Notes: generated from the letters alone by a model not told the origin. Shown: positions 18,902-28,120, counted from the stretch's first letter. The stretch is 64,000 nucleotides of DNA from Tepidamorphaceae bacterium (GCA_028289445.1 JANQPO010000014.1:124001-188000), one strand, 5' to 3'. A program made the numbers and translations.

Positions 18902-19285
18902 ATGGCAAAGAACAAGGCGGCTGCGGTTTTTCTCACAGGACTGTTTTTTCCGATCGTGGCTTTGGCGGGCGAGGCGGACGTATTGGCCGTCGACGTTCGG
19001 CCGGAAGGCGACGGCCGCTATACGTTTTCGGCGACCGTCCAACATGCCGATACGGGTTGGGACCACTATGCCGACGCGTTCGAAGTGCTGGGCCCCGACG
19101 GACAGTCGCTCGGCGTGCGCACGCTCCATCATCCGCATGTCAACGAACAGCCGTTTACACGGAGCCTGTCCGGCGTCGAGGTCCCTGACGGGGTTACGGA
19201 AGTGACGGTGCGCGCCCATGACAGCGTCGACGGGTACGGCGGCGCAACCGTGACGGTCAAGCTGCCGGACCGGCCAGGCTCATAG
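18902..19285 (+). CDS. Small exported hypothetical protein
   Basis: A 127-residue protein with an N-terminal signal peptide (MAKNKAAAVFLTGLFFPIVALAG, charged then hydrophobic, cleavage near ALA-GE). The mature part is predicted to be beta-rich: YTFSATVQHADTGWDHYADAFEVLGPDG resembles small periplasmic proteins with an immunoglobulin-like strand pattern. No function is known. It diverges from the CDF gene across 53 bp, and its 3' end overlaps that of marC by 29 bp. Confidence 0.75.
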   Translation: MAKNKAAAVFLTGLFFPIVALAGEADVLAVDVRPEGDGRYTFSATVQHADTGWDHYADAFEVLGPDGQSLGVRTLHHPHVNEQPFTRSLSGVEVPDGVTEVTVRAHDSVDGYGGATVTVKLPDRPGS

Positions 19286-19898
19286 CCTCCATGACACCAT
19301 CGAGCACGAACTGAACCGCCAAGGCGGCCAGTATGACGCCCAAGAGGCGGGACAGCACGTTTCGCACGGTGTCCCCCAAAATCCTGTCGAGGGGCACGGC
19401 CGCCATAAGCACGATGGCTGACGCCACGCAAACCACCCAGACAACGCCGATCACAGCGCCAAGTGCCGACCAATCGCCGCCGGTCTGTTCAGCGAGGAGA
19501 ATGACGGCTGTGATTGCGCCCGGTCCGGCCATGAGCGGTACGGCCATTGGAAAGGCGGCAATGTCATTGGGATGATCCTCACGGATCGTTCGGTCCGCCT
19601 GTTCCGCCTTGCGTTCCTCCCGCCGCTTCATGACCATCTCGAAGGCGATCCAGAAGAGAAACAGCCCGCCGGCGATCCGGAATGCAGGCAGGCTGATGCC
19701 GATGAGTTCCAGAAAGCGGTGACCGCCGACGGCAAACAGCGTCAGGACGACCGCCGCGATCAACGCACCTCGCACGGCCACGGATCGCCGCGCGGGGTCG
19801 CTCAAATGGCGCGTGACGGTCATGAAGACCGGTACCAGACCGATCGGATCGATGATGACGAACAGCGTGACGAGCGCCGATGTGATAAATTCTGTCAT
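19257..19898 (-). CDS. MarC family integral membrane protein
   Basis: A 213-residue protein with about six hydrophobic helices. The MarC hallmarks are FVIIDPIGLVPVFM (about 13-26) and PMAVPLMAGPGAIT (about 117-130), with a charged loop KRREERKAEQAD between helices 3 and 4. The family was once thought to be a multidrug exporter; its real role is unsettled. The gene converges with, and overlaps by 29 bp, the small exported-protein gene. Confidence 0.92.
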   Translation of the reverse strand: MTEFITSALVTLFVIIDPIGLVPVFMTVTRHLSDPARRSVAVRGALIAAVVLTLFAVGGHRFLELIGISLPAFRIAGGLFLFWIAFEMVMKRREERKAEQADRTIREDHPNDIAAFPMAVPLMAGPGAITAVILLAEQTGGDWSALGAVIGVVWVVCVASAIVLMAAVPLDRILGDTVRNVLSRLLGVILAALAVQFVLDGVMEAMSLAGPAA

Positions 19899-19910
19899 TG
19901 TCGATAGAGG

Positions 19911-20609
19911 CTAAAACCGTTCGACCCAGGGCCGCACGGCTACTTCTTCCGACCAGGCCGAACGGTGTTGGCGGATCAGCGCCAGATACGTTTCGGCGAT
20001 GGCGGCCGGATCGAGCATGGAGTCCGGGCTATCCGCCGGTTCCGTCGTGCCTGGATTGCGGATCGCGCCGTCGATATTGATCCAGGCGACATGAATGCCC
20101 TGCGGATGCAGTTCACGCGCCATCGACTGCGCTAGACCGCGTTGCGCGAATTTGCCCATGGCGAAGGGTGAGGACTGTGGGAAGCCTTTGACGCCGGCCG
20201 AGGCGCCGGTGAAGAGGATCGTGCCACGCACGCCATCCTCCGGCTCTTGAGCGAGCATGGCGCGGGCGGCTTCCTGACCGACCAGAAATGCGCCGAAGGC
20301 GGTGATGGAGAGGGCGTTGCGTACGTTCTCCGGCGCAAGATCGACGAGCGGACCACGCACGCGCGCCGACGGATTGTAGACGACGACGCGCGGCGGCTTT
20401 TCAAGCGCGCCGAAGAGCGCGCGGACTTGGTCGGGATCGGACGCGTCACAGGCCTTGGTGGACGCGCCCGTTTCCGCTGCCAACGCCGTCAGCTTGTCGG
20501 TTGTCCGCGCCGCTAGCGTCAGTTGATAACCGTTTTTGGCAAGAAGACGCGAAACGGCAGCCGAAAGGCCGTTGCCGACACCGACGATAAGAGCGTTGGG
20601 CTGGGTCAT
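19911..20609 (-). CDS. SDR-family protein with the catalytic tyrosine replaced
   Basis: A 232-residue Rossmann-fold protein of the short-chain dehydrogenase/reductase superfamily. The cofactor loop is GVGNGLSAAV (10-19). The catalytic serine is present (S137 in FTGASAG), but the YxxxK motif reads F149-A-M-G-K153, so the general acid tyrosine is missing. The NNAG motif is also altered (YNPSA). The start at 20609 has a strong AGGAGA 5 nt upstream; longer frames to 20726 are not needed. It could act on an unusual substrate, bind cofactor without turnover, or serve as a sensor. Confidence 0.85.
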   Translation of the reverse strand: MTQPNALIVGVGNGLSAAVSRLLAKNGYQLTLAARTTDKLTALAAETGASTKACDASDPDQVRALFGALEKPPRVVVYNPSARVRGPLVDLAPENVRNALSITAFGAFLVGQEAARAMLAQEPEDGVRGTILFTGASAGVKGFPQSSPFAMGKFAQRGLAQSMARELHPQGIHVAWINIDGAIRNPGTTEPADSPDSMLDPAAIAETYLALIRQHRSAWSEEVAVRPWVERF

Positions 20610-20801
20610 GGGATTCTCCTGTCCTGACCGGATGCCATCAGAATTATCGCGGCGGCGCAACGCCTCATTGGGGACTGCACTACAGCCCGTTTGCTCGGAC
20701 GGGTTGTAACCTAGCGAACACTGCACGCCCCGATGACATGCCTAAATGAAAAAGACCGATCTGCGGAAGATGACGCGTCTTTGCGCAAAGGGAGGGTATC
20801 G

Positions 20802-22280
20802 ATGCCTGGAAAGAACAACGGCAAATCATCGATCGATTGGCAAGGATTGATTGCCGGATTGCCGCTCTTCAAAACCGTCAAGGTCGAAGACATCGAACTG
20901 ATCTTGTCCGAGGAGTTCTCGCGCAAGCACGTTTTCAGCGCCGACAAGACCATTCTCAAGCAGGGCGAGGCCGGTAGCGCGGTCTATATCCTGTGTTCGG
21001 GCGCGATCTCCGTCCTCCTCGAAAAGCCCGGGCAGGACCCAGTGCAACTGTACACGCTGAAGGACGGCGACATTTTCGGTGAGATGGCGCTTTTCGGGCG
21101 CAACTACCGCACGGCGACACTCGTGACGTCGGAGCCTTGCAAGGTGATCGAGATCGAGGGCGACAACTTCCTGTCCTTGATGCGCAAGCACAACGAGATC
21201 GCCATCCATCTGCTGACCAAGCTCAGTCAGCGGCTGCGCCACACCGACGATCTCATTCTCACGCAACAGGTTGCCAACATCGATAACGCCCTTGCCAAAA
21301 TGCAGAACCAGATCGACACGGTCGTGCAGGCAAACGACGCCAAGCTGACGGCGGCGCAGACCATGTACGATCAGACCAGCAAGCGGGCGACGGACATCAC
21401 CACGAGCGCAGAGGCCGCACGCACCCGGATGACGTGGATTACCAGCACAGCGGCCGGCATCTTGGCCTTGGTTTTTGGCGCTGGCTTCCTGAACTTCGAT
21501 TCAGCGCGACGCGAGATTGCCAATCAGCGTCAGCAAATTGCGACGATTCACGAACGTATTGTCGACCTCAAGGGCAAGGTCAATTCAGACGCCGTTGATG
21601 TGAAGGCGGCTGCAGAGGAGGCCGTGGCAGCGGCCCAAGGCGCAGTCGCTAGCGAAGAAAGCGCCAAGGTGGCCTCAGCGCGCGCCAGTGATGTCGAAGC
21701 AGAGATCCATGGGGTCGCCAAGGAGACCCAGGATATGAAGAAGGATATCGACGAGATTCGGCAAAAGGCTTTCGCCGCTTACTTTGACACAATCCTTCAG
21801 TCATTTCGGAACGATCTCGAAGTCGGCCTTATAAAGGATGCGACTGCAACCCACTTCATAGACCTCATCTCAAAAGCGTCGCGAGAATACGGCGACAACG
21901 TTCGCAATCAACTCTACGAGCTTGTACTTGTTAAGGATCCGAAGGAGAGGGAGTTGTCGCTGGATAATCTTCGGACGCTACTTAAGCAAGCTGCAAAGCA
22001 AGAGCATGGTGTCGAAGTCGATGTCCACATCGCGTATTTTTCCGGACTTGCTGGAGTGATTGGCGACGACTTGCCGGACGAGCCTGATGTGATGGAGCTC
22101 AATGCGCGCCTGATGGCGGCCGTAGGGCGAACCAACCGCGACTTTGAGCGCCTTTTGCTGAGCGGCGCAAATGAGCCGGCTGTCCTGAAAAGACGTATCG
22201 CGGCCTTGGCGGGTGTATCAGACGATGTCCAGTCTGGTCTCTTACAGGACCTCTTTGCCAGCCTGAAAGCGACGCCCTAG
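20802..22280 (+). CDS. Cyclic-nucleotide-binding, single-pass membrane protein with coiled coils
   Basis: A 492-residue protein. Residues about 20-145 form a CRP-type cyclic-nucleotide-binding domain with an intact phosphate-binding cassette (FGEMALFGRNYRTATL, E94 and R103), so it may really bind cAMP, cGMP or a dinucleotide. A coiled coil (about 155-208), one hydrophobic helix (about 211-232), another long alanine-rich coiled coil (235-322) and an unrecognised helical domain (325-490) follow. There is no DNA-binding domain. The start at 20802 has GGGAGG upstream; the frame could begin at 20733. From about 21770 the codons become less GC-rich (ATA, CTA, AGG occur), hinting at a domain of different origin. 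I know no protein with this exact architecture. Confidence 0.85.
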   Translation: MPGKNNGKSSIDWQGLIAGLPLFKTVKVEDIELILSEEFSRKHVFSADKTILKQGEAGSAVYILCSGAISVLLEKPGQDPVQLYTLKDGDIFGEMALFGRNYRTATLVTSEPCKVIEIEGDNFLSLMRKHNEIAIHLLTKLSQRLRHTDDLILTQQVANIDNALAKMQNQIDTVVQANDAKLTAAQTMYDQTSKRATDITTSAEAARTRMTWITSTAAGILALVFGAGFLNFDSARREIANQRQQIATIHERIVDLKGKVNSDAVDVKAAAEEAVAAAQGAVASEESAKVASARASDVEAEIHGVAKETQDMKKDIDEIRQKAFAAYFDTILQSFRNDLEVGLIKDATATHFIDLISKASREYGDNVRNQLYELVLVKDPKERELSLDNLRTLLKQAAKQEHGVEVDVHIAYFSGLAGVIGDDLPDEPDVMELNARLMAAVGRTNRDFERLLLSGANEPAVLKRRIAALAGVSDDVQSGLLQDLFASLKATP

Positions 22281-22534
22281 CAGTCGATGTTCCACCAGAT
22301 CAGGCCGGCGGGCTCGAAAACGTCGTCCTGGTTCCGGTCTAACCGCTGGTTCAACGCATCGCATTCCTCGAAGTCTTCGCTGATCTGATACCAGGGCGCG
22401 TCGTCGGTCACGGCGTCGCGCTGCATACAGCAGCCTCCGCCTGCGATGGCCGCGGACTGGCTGCCAACAACGACAGCGGCGCCGGCAAGCAAGCTGGCAG
22501 TGACCACTGCGGCTTTGATGAGGCTGATGTGCAT
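22277..22534 (-). CDS. Small exported cysteine-containing hypothetical protein
   Basis: An 85-residue protein with a clear signal peptide (to about AIA-GGG at 29-33). The mature part has a CC pair near its N-terminus, one cysteine in EECDAL and a terminal cysteine, so two disulfides are possible. It is acidic, with tryptophans near the end (LIWWNIDC). Its stop interlocks with that of the cyclic-nucleotide-binding protein. No family is recognised. Confidence 0.65.
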   Translation of the reverse strand: MHISLIKAAVVTASLLAGAAVVVGSQSAAIAGGGCCMQRDAVTDDAPWYQISEDFEECDALNQRLDRNQDDVFEPAGLIWWNIDC

Positions 22535-22833
22535 GGCGTTTCCGTTCCTTCGCTAAAGCGGTTGTCGGTATTCGCCGCCGTTTCGACCGCAGGTAGTATG
22601 CCCAAGGAATGGCCGATCGCCAAATGGGATTTGGGTCACCCTAAACGGACGGTGAATTCGTTCTTGTGCACCGCCGAAGAAAGTGCCCTGTGACGCTGGC
22701 ATGAAACGGCTGAGATCGGCTATAAGACATGGGATTTCGGCATGTGCTGATTCCCCGCCGGACAGCGGTTAGGTAGCCCTTGATAAGGGCTATGCGTTTC
22801 CGGCATTCCGATTAACGGATACAGGCTTCCTTT
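22535..22833. promoter_or_regulatory. Intergenic region before gyrA
   Basis: About 300 bp without a gene. The part next to the small exported gene should hold its minus-strand promoter. A TATAAG at 22721-22726 is a plausible -10 for gyrA, but I see no convincing -35. A strong hairpin is described separately at 22774-22792, and a T-run (22831-22835) leads into the gyrA start. Confidence 0.45.
22774..22792 (+). promoter_or_regulatory. Perfect hairpin in the gyrA leader
   Basis: TAGCCCTT (22774-22781) and AAGGGCTA (22785-22792) make a perfect 8-bp stem with a GAT loop, 41 nt before the gyrA start. No T-run follows directly. It could stabilise the mRNA, slow translation or bind a regulator. Confidence 0.45.
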
Positions 22834-25614
22834 TTGGCTGACGACCCCACGACACCAGACGGTTCGGCGCCCGACGAGGGCGACATCCGCGCCGTCTCGA
22901 TTACCGACGAAATGCAGCGGTCTTATCTCGACTACGCCATGAGCGTGATCGTCAGCCGAGCGTTGCCGGACGTGCGCGACGGTCTGAAGCCTGTGCATCG
23001 GCGCATCCTCTACGCCATGCATGAGGCCGGCTACGACTGGAACAAGGCGTATAAGAAATCCTCGCGCATCGTCGGCGATGTCATGGGTAAGTATCACCCG
23101 CACGGCGACAGCGCGATCTACGACGCTCTCGTGCGCATGGCGCAGCCATTTTCACTGCGCCTGCCCTTGGTCGACGGTCAGGGCAATTTCGGCTCCGTCG
23201 ACGGCGATCCGCCGGCGGCCATGCGCTACACCGAGGTGCGGCTTGCCAAGCCGGCGCACAGCCTCCTGGAGGACATCGACAAGGACACGGTCGACTTCCA
23301 GGAGAACTATGACGGATCGGAGAGCGAGCCGAAGGTTCTGCCCGCGCGGTTCCCCAACCTCTTGGTCAACGGCGCCGGCGGTATTGCCGTCGGCATGGCG
23401 ACGAATATCCCGCCACACAATCTGGGCGAGGTGATCGACGCCTGTCTGGCGATGATCGAGCGTCCGGATATCGGTATCGAGGAGCTGCTTGAGATCGTGC
23501 CGGGACCGGATTTCCCAACCGGCGGTCTGATCCTTGGCCGTGCTGGTATCCGTTCGGCCTACACGAACAGTCGCGGTTCGATCGTCATGCGCGGTCGCGT
23601 CGCCATCGAGGAGGTGCGCAAGGACCGCGAAGCTCTGATCGTCACGGAGATCCCGTACCAGGTCAACAAGGCACTGATGATCGAGAAGATCGCCGAGCTG
23701 GTGCGCGAGAAGCGGATCGAGGGGATTTCCGATATCCGCGATGAATCCGATCGGGACGGCATGCGCGTGGTGATCGAGTTGAAGCGCGATGCGGTCGCCG
23801 ACGTGGTTCTGAATCAGCTTTATCGCTACTCGCCGCTTCAACACACCTTCGGCGCCAACATGGTTGCGCTGAATGGCGGCCGGCCGGAACCCATGACGCT
23901 GTCGGACATGCTGGCCGCGTTCATCGCGTTTCGCGAGGAGGTCGTCAGCAGACGGACCCGCTTCCTGTTGGCGAAGGCGCGCGATCGGGCGCATGTGCTT
24001 GTCGGTCTTGCCATCGCCGTGGCCAATATCGACGATGTCATCGCGCTGATCCGTGGCGCGCCGGACCCGCAGACAGCGCGCGAGGAATTAATGGCAAGGG
24101 ATTGGCCGGCAAAGGATATTGCGCCGCTTGTCGAGCTGATTGCCGATCCACGCCATGTCGTGGCCGACGACGGCACCTATCGCCTGTCCGAAGAGCAGGC
24201 TCGCGCCATACTGGACCTCAGGCTGCAACGTTTGACGGCGCTCGGTCGTGACGAGATCGCCGATGAACTGACCAAGATCGGCGAGCAGATCGCGGACTAT
24301 CTGGACATCTTGCGCTCGCGGGCTCGCTTGCTGGCCATTGTTCGCGACGAGCTGATTGCGATCCGCGACGAGTTTGACACGCCCCGACGCACCGAGATCA
24401 CCGAATCCGACGCCGACATGGAAGACGAGGACCTGATCCAGCGCGAGGACATGGTCGTTACCGTCACCCATGCCGGGTACATCAAGCGGGTGCCGCTGTC
24501 GACCTACCGAGCACAACGGCGCGGCGGCAAGGGTCGCGCAGGCATGCAGACGAAGGACGAGGATTTCGTCACCCGCGTTTTCGTCGCGAATACCCACACG
24601 CCGGTCCTGTTTTTCTCGTCGCGCGGCATCGTTTATCGGCTGAAAGTCTGGCGTTTGCCGGTTGCCGCTCCCCAGGCGCGGGGGCGGGCGCTGGTCAATA
24701 TTCTTCCGCTTGATGAGGACGAGCGCATCACGACCATCATGCCGATGCCGGAAGACGAGGAAAGCTGGGCCGAACTGGACGTCATGTTCGCGACGACCAA
24801 GGGATCGGTGCGGCGCAACAAGCTTTCCGATTTCGTCGGCATTCGTCAAAACGGCAAGATCGCGATGAAGCTCGACGATGGCGTGGGGATTGCCGGTGTC
24901 GAGGTGTGCACGGAGAACGACGACGTTCTTTTGACGACCACGAAAGGCCAGTGCATTCGCTTCCAGGTCGGCGATGTCCGCGTCTTCCAAAGCCGTGATT
25001 CCATGGGCGTTCGCGGCGTGGCGCTCGGCAAGGACGATCGTGTGATCTCCATGGCAATCTTGCGCCATGTGGATGCGACACCCGACGAGCGCGCGGAGTA
25101 TCTCAAACGAGCGCGCGCGATGCGCGGCGAGGTGGATGAGGGCGACGAGATCGCGGTCGAGGACGGTGTCGCGGGCGGTGAACTGTCCCAGGAGCGCTAT
25201 GCCGAGATGAGCGCTGCTGAACAGTTCGTGCTTACACTGTCCATGAACGGCTATGGCAAGCGCTCGTCGTCCTACGAATACCGAACGTCGGGACGCGGCG
25301 GTAAAGGCATCATCGCCATGACCGTGAACGAGCGTAACGGCGATCTTGTCGCATCGTTCCCGGTCGAGGATGAGGACCAGATCATGCTTGTCACCGACGG
25401 TGGCCAGATCATTCGTGTTCCGATCGATGGTATTCGGATCGCCGGCCGATCGACGCAGGGCGTCACCGTGTTCAAGACGGGGGACGGCGAAAGCGTCGTA
25501 TCGGTGGAGCGTGTTACGGATGTCGACTCCGAAGACGACGACGATCTAGACGCAGATGAGGATGGCGGAAGCAGCGAAGCCGATACAGGCGGAGACGACG
25601 AACCCGGCACATAG
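22834..25614 (+). CDS. gyrA: DNA gyrase subunit A
   Basis: A 926-residue gyrase A subunit that cuts and rejoins DNA during negative supercoiling. The start is a TTG at 22834; an in-frame TAA at 22813 and the lack of other start codons leave no alternative near the expected N-terminus. The catalytic tyrosine is Y132 in AMRYTEVRL. The quinolone-determining residues are S93 and D97 in HGDSAIYD, the drug-sensitive type. The GyrA box QRRGGKG (561-567), which separates gyrase from topoisomerase IV, is present, followed by the beta-pinwheel domain and an acidic tail. It has no recognisable Shine-Dalgarno sequence. Confidence 0.98.
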   Translation: MADDPTTPDGSAPDEGDIRAVSITDEMQRSYLDYAMSVIVSRALPDVRDGLKPVHRRILYAMHEAGYDWNKAYKKSSRIVGDVMGKYHPHGDSAIYDALVRMAQPFSLRLPLVDGQGNFGSVDGDPPAAMRYTEVRLAKPAHSLLEDIDKDTVDFQENYDGSESEPKVLPARFPNLLVNGAGGIAVGMATNIPPHNLGEVIDACLAMIERPDIGIEELLEIVPGPDFPTGGLILGRAGIRSAYTNSRGSIVMRGRVAIEEVRKDREALIVTEIPYQVNKALMIEKIAELVREKRIEGISDIRDESDRDGMRVVIELKRDAVADVVLNQLYRYSPLQHTFGANMVALNGGRPEPMTLSDMLAAFIAFREEVVSRRTRFLLAKARDRAHVLVGLAIAVANIDDVIALIRGAPDPQTAREELMARDWPAKDIAPLVELIADPRHVVADDGTYRLSEEQARAILDLRLQRLTALGRDEIADELTKIGEQIADYLDILRSRARLLAIVRDELIAIRDEFDTPRRTEITESDADMEDEDLIQREDMVVTVTHAGYIKRVPLSTYRAQRRGGKGRAGMQTKDEDFVTRVFVANTHTPVLFFSSRGIVYRLKVWRLPVAAPQARGRALVNILPLDEDERITTIMPMPEDEESWAELDVMFATTKGSVRRNKLSDFVGIRQNGKIAMKLDDGVGIAGVEVCTENDDVLLTTTKGQCIRFQVGDVRVFQSRDSMGVRGVALGKDDRVISMAILRHVDATPDERAEYLKRARAMRGEVDEGDEIAVEDGVAGGELSQERYAEMSAAEQFVLTLSMNGYGKRSSSYEYRTSGRGGKGIIAMTVNERNGDLVASFPVEDEDQIMLVTDGGQIIRVPIDGIRIAGRSTQGVTVFKTGDGESVVSVERVTDVDSEDDDDLDADEDGGSSEADTGGDDEPGT

Positions 25615-25621
25615 GCCGGGT
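25602..25621 (+). terminator. GC-rich hairpin across the gyrA stop codon
   Basis: ACCCGGC (25602-25608) pairs with GCCGGGT (25615-25621) around a 6-nt loop that contains the TAG. It is a stable 7-bp stem but lacks a T-tract, so it would be an atypical terminator or an mRNA end-protecting structure between convergent genes. Confidence 0.4.
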
Positions 25622-25646
25622 CCGACGCGTCTTGGGGAGGTGGCAA

Positions 25647-25889
25647 CTACTCGCCGGGAACCATTTCAATGATGGTCGAATTCGGGCCTTCGCGAAACGC
25701 CGGCGAAATGAGCGGCTCTTCACCAAGGATGACTGGCCGTTGCTCGACGATTTCCGGAACGCGGTCTTGAAACTTGGCAAAGGGCGCGTTGCTCGTGTCT
25801 TGAACCGCGCCATTCGTCAAAAGTCCGGTCAAAAAGGCGGCCACGACGGTCGTGCCGGCGCCAACTCTGAGTTTGTGTGCGGTGTTCAT
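25647..25889 (-). CDS. Small exported hypothetical protein
   Basis: An 80-residue protein with a probable N-terminal signal or anchor segment (VGAGTTVVAAFLTGLLTNGA, about 9-28). The rest is polar and proline-containing, ending IIEMVPGE. No cysteines and no recognised family. It converges on gyrA and is followed upstream by another small exported-protein gene on the same strand. Confidence 0.55.
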   Translation of the reverse strand: MNTAHKLRVGAGTTVVAAFLTGLLTNGAVQDTSNAPFAKFQDRVPEIVEQRPVILGEEPLISPAFREGPNSTIIEMVPGE

Positions 25890-25969
25890 CGTTCGGCTCC
25901 TTCAAGATGACGCCCGGAGCGGGTTGTGCCGAGGCGTCTTCTGCTTCCTTTCTTCTCGATCAGTCGCGA

Positions 25970-26293
25970 TCAGCGCGTCTGGCGCAGGTCGGTGGTCAGC
26001 TCCGCATAAACGCCGGCCAGCGGATCGACGGTCGGTTCGCTGATCTGGATCACGCGGACGTTGCGATCGCCGCGGCCGTTTTCGGCCATGATCGCCGCAA
26101 TGCAGTGGTTTGATTGATATGGGAAGACCTCGCCATCGCAGGCCTGCGGTGCGAAGGACTGACGCCAACCGATCTCGTAAGCCGGCTTCTCGGCGACCGG
26201 CGCGGTCTGCGCGTTCCGGTCCGCGGCGAACGAAAGAACGCTGGCGGTCATGGCGGTGATGGCTACGATGGCGGCGGTGGCTTGCTTCAACAT
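25970..26293 (-). CDS. Small exported hypothetical protein
   Basis: A 107-residue protein. The start is the ATG at 26293 (MLKQATAAIVAITAMTASVLSFA, a signal peptide with cleavage near FAA-DR); a frame reaching back to 26488 adds an unlikely N-terminus. The mature part has two cysteines 14 residues apart (QACDGEV and NHCIAAI) that could form a disulfide, and a C-terminal VRVIQISEPTVDPLAG. No function is recognised. It lies 80 bp upstream of the other small exported-protein gene and may share its transcript. Confidence 0.65.
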   Translation of the reverse strand: MLKQATAAIVAITAMTASVLSFAADRNAQTAPVAEKPAYEIGWRQSFAPQACDGEVFPYQSNHCIAAIMAENGRGDRNVRVIQISEPTVDPLAGVYAELTTDLRQTR

Positions 26294-26412
26294 GGGTCCG
26301 GCTCTATCGCGTGTGTTTGTTTCCCTGTGGTGATGCAGATATGGATCGAGTCCGCCGATAAGAGTGTTCGCCATCACACTTTGGGTGAAATCCGCACGAT
26401 CAATGCCGCGAA

Positions 26413-27180
26413 ATGGCCGAAATCCTTGGGTTTGGCCGCAATGAGGAGGGAATTTTGGCCAAACCCTGGACGCTGGTGCCGGAAGCACTGCCGCGCGCGG
26501 CCTGTCCGATCTGCGGGAGCGAACGGTTTGAAAGGGGACCGAAAGGACGCACCGGACCGACCGGCGTTCCGCCCCGTTGCGCCGGTTGCTGCAGTCTGGA
26601 ACGGCATCGGGCCATCCGGCTGATGGTCGAGGCCCTGGTAGCTGTCGACTTCAAGAACTGGGACGCGCTGCAGTTCTCCGAGGAACCGACGCTGGACCCG
26701 TCCTGGTTCCGTGCCTTTGAGGTCAGCGTTTATGGCGGCAGCAACTCATTGGACCTATGCGCCGTGGATCGGCCAGACGACGCCTATGACCTTGTCCTAT
26801 GCAATAACGTCCTGGAGCATGTCGCCGATGACCGGGCAGCGCTCGCCGAGTTGACGCGTATCTCCCGGCCTGAGGGCTTTGTGATCTTGGCAGTGCCCGA
26901 TCCGCTATTTCGCGAAGCGACGGATGATTGGGGCTATCCCGATCCGGAAAAGTATGGCCACTACAGGATTTATGGGCGGGATTTCGAGCCATTTCTGGCG
27001 GCGGTCCTGCCGGACCACGCCTGCCTATCGGCACTTGGCCCCGATCCGGTGTCCGGTGTGACCGAATTGGCCTATTTCATCACCGAAAGCCCTCAAACGG
27101 AGGCCGCACTCATGGCGGCATTGCCGGGCGTCACCTCATTGAACGCAGCTAAAAAACCTGGGGTGGCGCTCCACCGGTGA
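26413..27180 (+). CDS. Zinc-ribbon methyltransferase-like protein
   Basis: A 255-residue protein. An N-terminal zinc knuckle (CPICGSE at about 31-37 and CAGCC at about 56-60) precedes a class I methyltransferase-like domain. Motif IV/post-I is clear in DAYDLVLCNNVLEHVADD, with LTRISRPEGFVILAVPDP after it. Motif I, usually DxGxGxG, is replaced by LQFSEEPTLDP, as in a group of methyltransferase-11 proteins that read L-H-x-A-P-E at this place. The substrate is unknown; such genes often sit in glycan clusters, which is not the case here. Confidence 0.78.
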   Translation: MAEILGFGRNEEGILAKPWTLVPEALPRAACPICGSERFERGPKGRTGPTGVPPRCAGCCSLERHRAIRLMVEALVAVDFKNWDALQFSEEPTLDPSWFRAFEVSVYGGSNSLDLCAVDRPDDAYDLVLCNNVLEHVADDRAALAELTRISRPEGFVILAVPDPLFREATDDWGYPDPEKYGHYRIYGRDFEPFLAAVLPDHACLSALGPDPVSGVTELAYFITESPQTEAALMAALPGVTSLNAAKKPGVALHR

Positions 27181-27218
27181 TTGTCACGTGACCCGGCTTG
27201 CTCTATCGAGTGTGCGCC

Positions 27219-27713
27219 ATGACTCATGTCGGATTTTATCCGGGATCGTTTGACCCCGTCACCAACGGCCACTTGGACGTTATCCAGCGCGCCTGCCGCC
27301 TGGTCGACGACCTTTATATCGCTGTTGGCGCGCATCACGAGAAACGCGGGCTTTTCGATGCCAAGGAGCGGGTCGGTATCTTGGAGGAGGCTCTTGCCGG
27401 CTTCGACACCGAAGGGGCAACGCTTCATATCGTCACGTTCACGGGCCTCGCGGTTACGGCAATGGAGGACGTGGGCGCGAAGATTTTGATACGCGGCCTG
27501 CGCGACACGACGGATTACAACTATGAAATGCAAATGGCCGGCATGAACACGACCATGGCGCCCGATATCCAGATCGTGTTTTTGCCGGCAAGCCCGCAAG
27601 TTCGCCACATTGCCGCCAGTTTAGTGCGGCAGATCGCCGAAATGGGCGGCGATATCTCGGGGTTCGTGCCGCCTTCGGTCGCAAAACACATTGCAGAGAG
27701 GCTCAATCGATGA
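27219..27713 (+). CDS. coaD: Phosphopantetheine adenylyltransferase
   Basis: A 164-residue enzyme that makes dephospho-CoA from 4'-phosphopantetheine and ATP. The nucleotidyltransferase motif is GFYPGSFDPVTNGHLDVI (4-21, with the T/HxGH-type NGH), and IRGLRDTTDYNYEMQMA and FLPASPQVRHIAASLVRQIA are the standard CoaD blocks. The start ATG is at 27219; a TTG at 27198 in frame is less likely. It begins a plus-strand run with ATGA-type overlaps: coaD, a secreted protein, then a lipoprotein cyclophilin. Confidence 0.96.
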   Translation: MTHVGFYPGSFDPVTNGHLDVIQRACRLVDDLYIAVGAHHEKRGLFDAKERVGILEEALAGFDTEGATLHIVTFTGLAVTAMEDVGAKILIRGLRDTTDYNYEMQMAGMNTTMAPDIQIVFLPASPQVRHIAASLVRQIAEMGGDISGFVPPSVAKHIAERLNR

Positions 27714-28120
27714 CGTCGATGAAAGCGGTGCCGGTCTTTGCTGCGGCTCTTGTCGCCGGGCTTATGGTGTCTGTGCCGGCGAAAGCAACGGTCTCGATCG
27801 AGTGCTCCGGCTTGTCTTCCAACGCGGGCGTCTCGCTTCTGCTTGGTGCGGGACCGGTGCCGAATTTTATTCAGGTTTCGGTTGCCGTCGGTGACCGTCA
27901 GTTGACGACCGTTGCCGGCCAGCCGGGCGAGCAGGTGACGGTTGCTCAAGCCTATGATGATGGCGAGATCGTTCGGGTCGATCTCGTCGACCTTCAAGCG
28001 ACCGAGCAGGTCGCCGCTATTCGCATCTTACGGGCCGACGACAAGTCTGGACCGTTTCAAATCGGCTATGTTCAGGTCGACGATGACCTGCCGGTCGCTA
28101 TTTCCTGCGAGGGACCTTGA
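27710..28120 (+). CDS. Exported hypothetical protein between coaD and the cyclophilins
   Basis: A 136-residue protein with a signal peptide (MTSMKAVPVFAAALVAGLMV, cleavage near AKA-TV). The mature region is predicted to be beta-strand rich and has two cysteines, one near each end (IECSGL and ISCEGP), which could pair. It overlaps the coaD stop by 4 bp and the next gene's TTG start by 4 bp, so translation of the three is probably coupled. No family is recognised. Confidence 0.72.
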   Translation: MTSMKAVPVFAAALVAGLMVSVPAKATVSIECSGLSSNAGVSLLLGAGPVPNFIQVSVAVGDRQLTTVAGQPGEQVTVAQAYDDGEIVRVDLVDLQATEQVAAIRILRADDKSGPFQIGYVQVDDDLPVAISCEGP

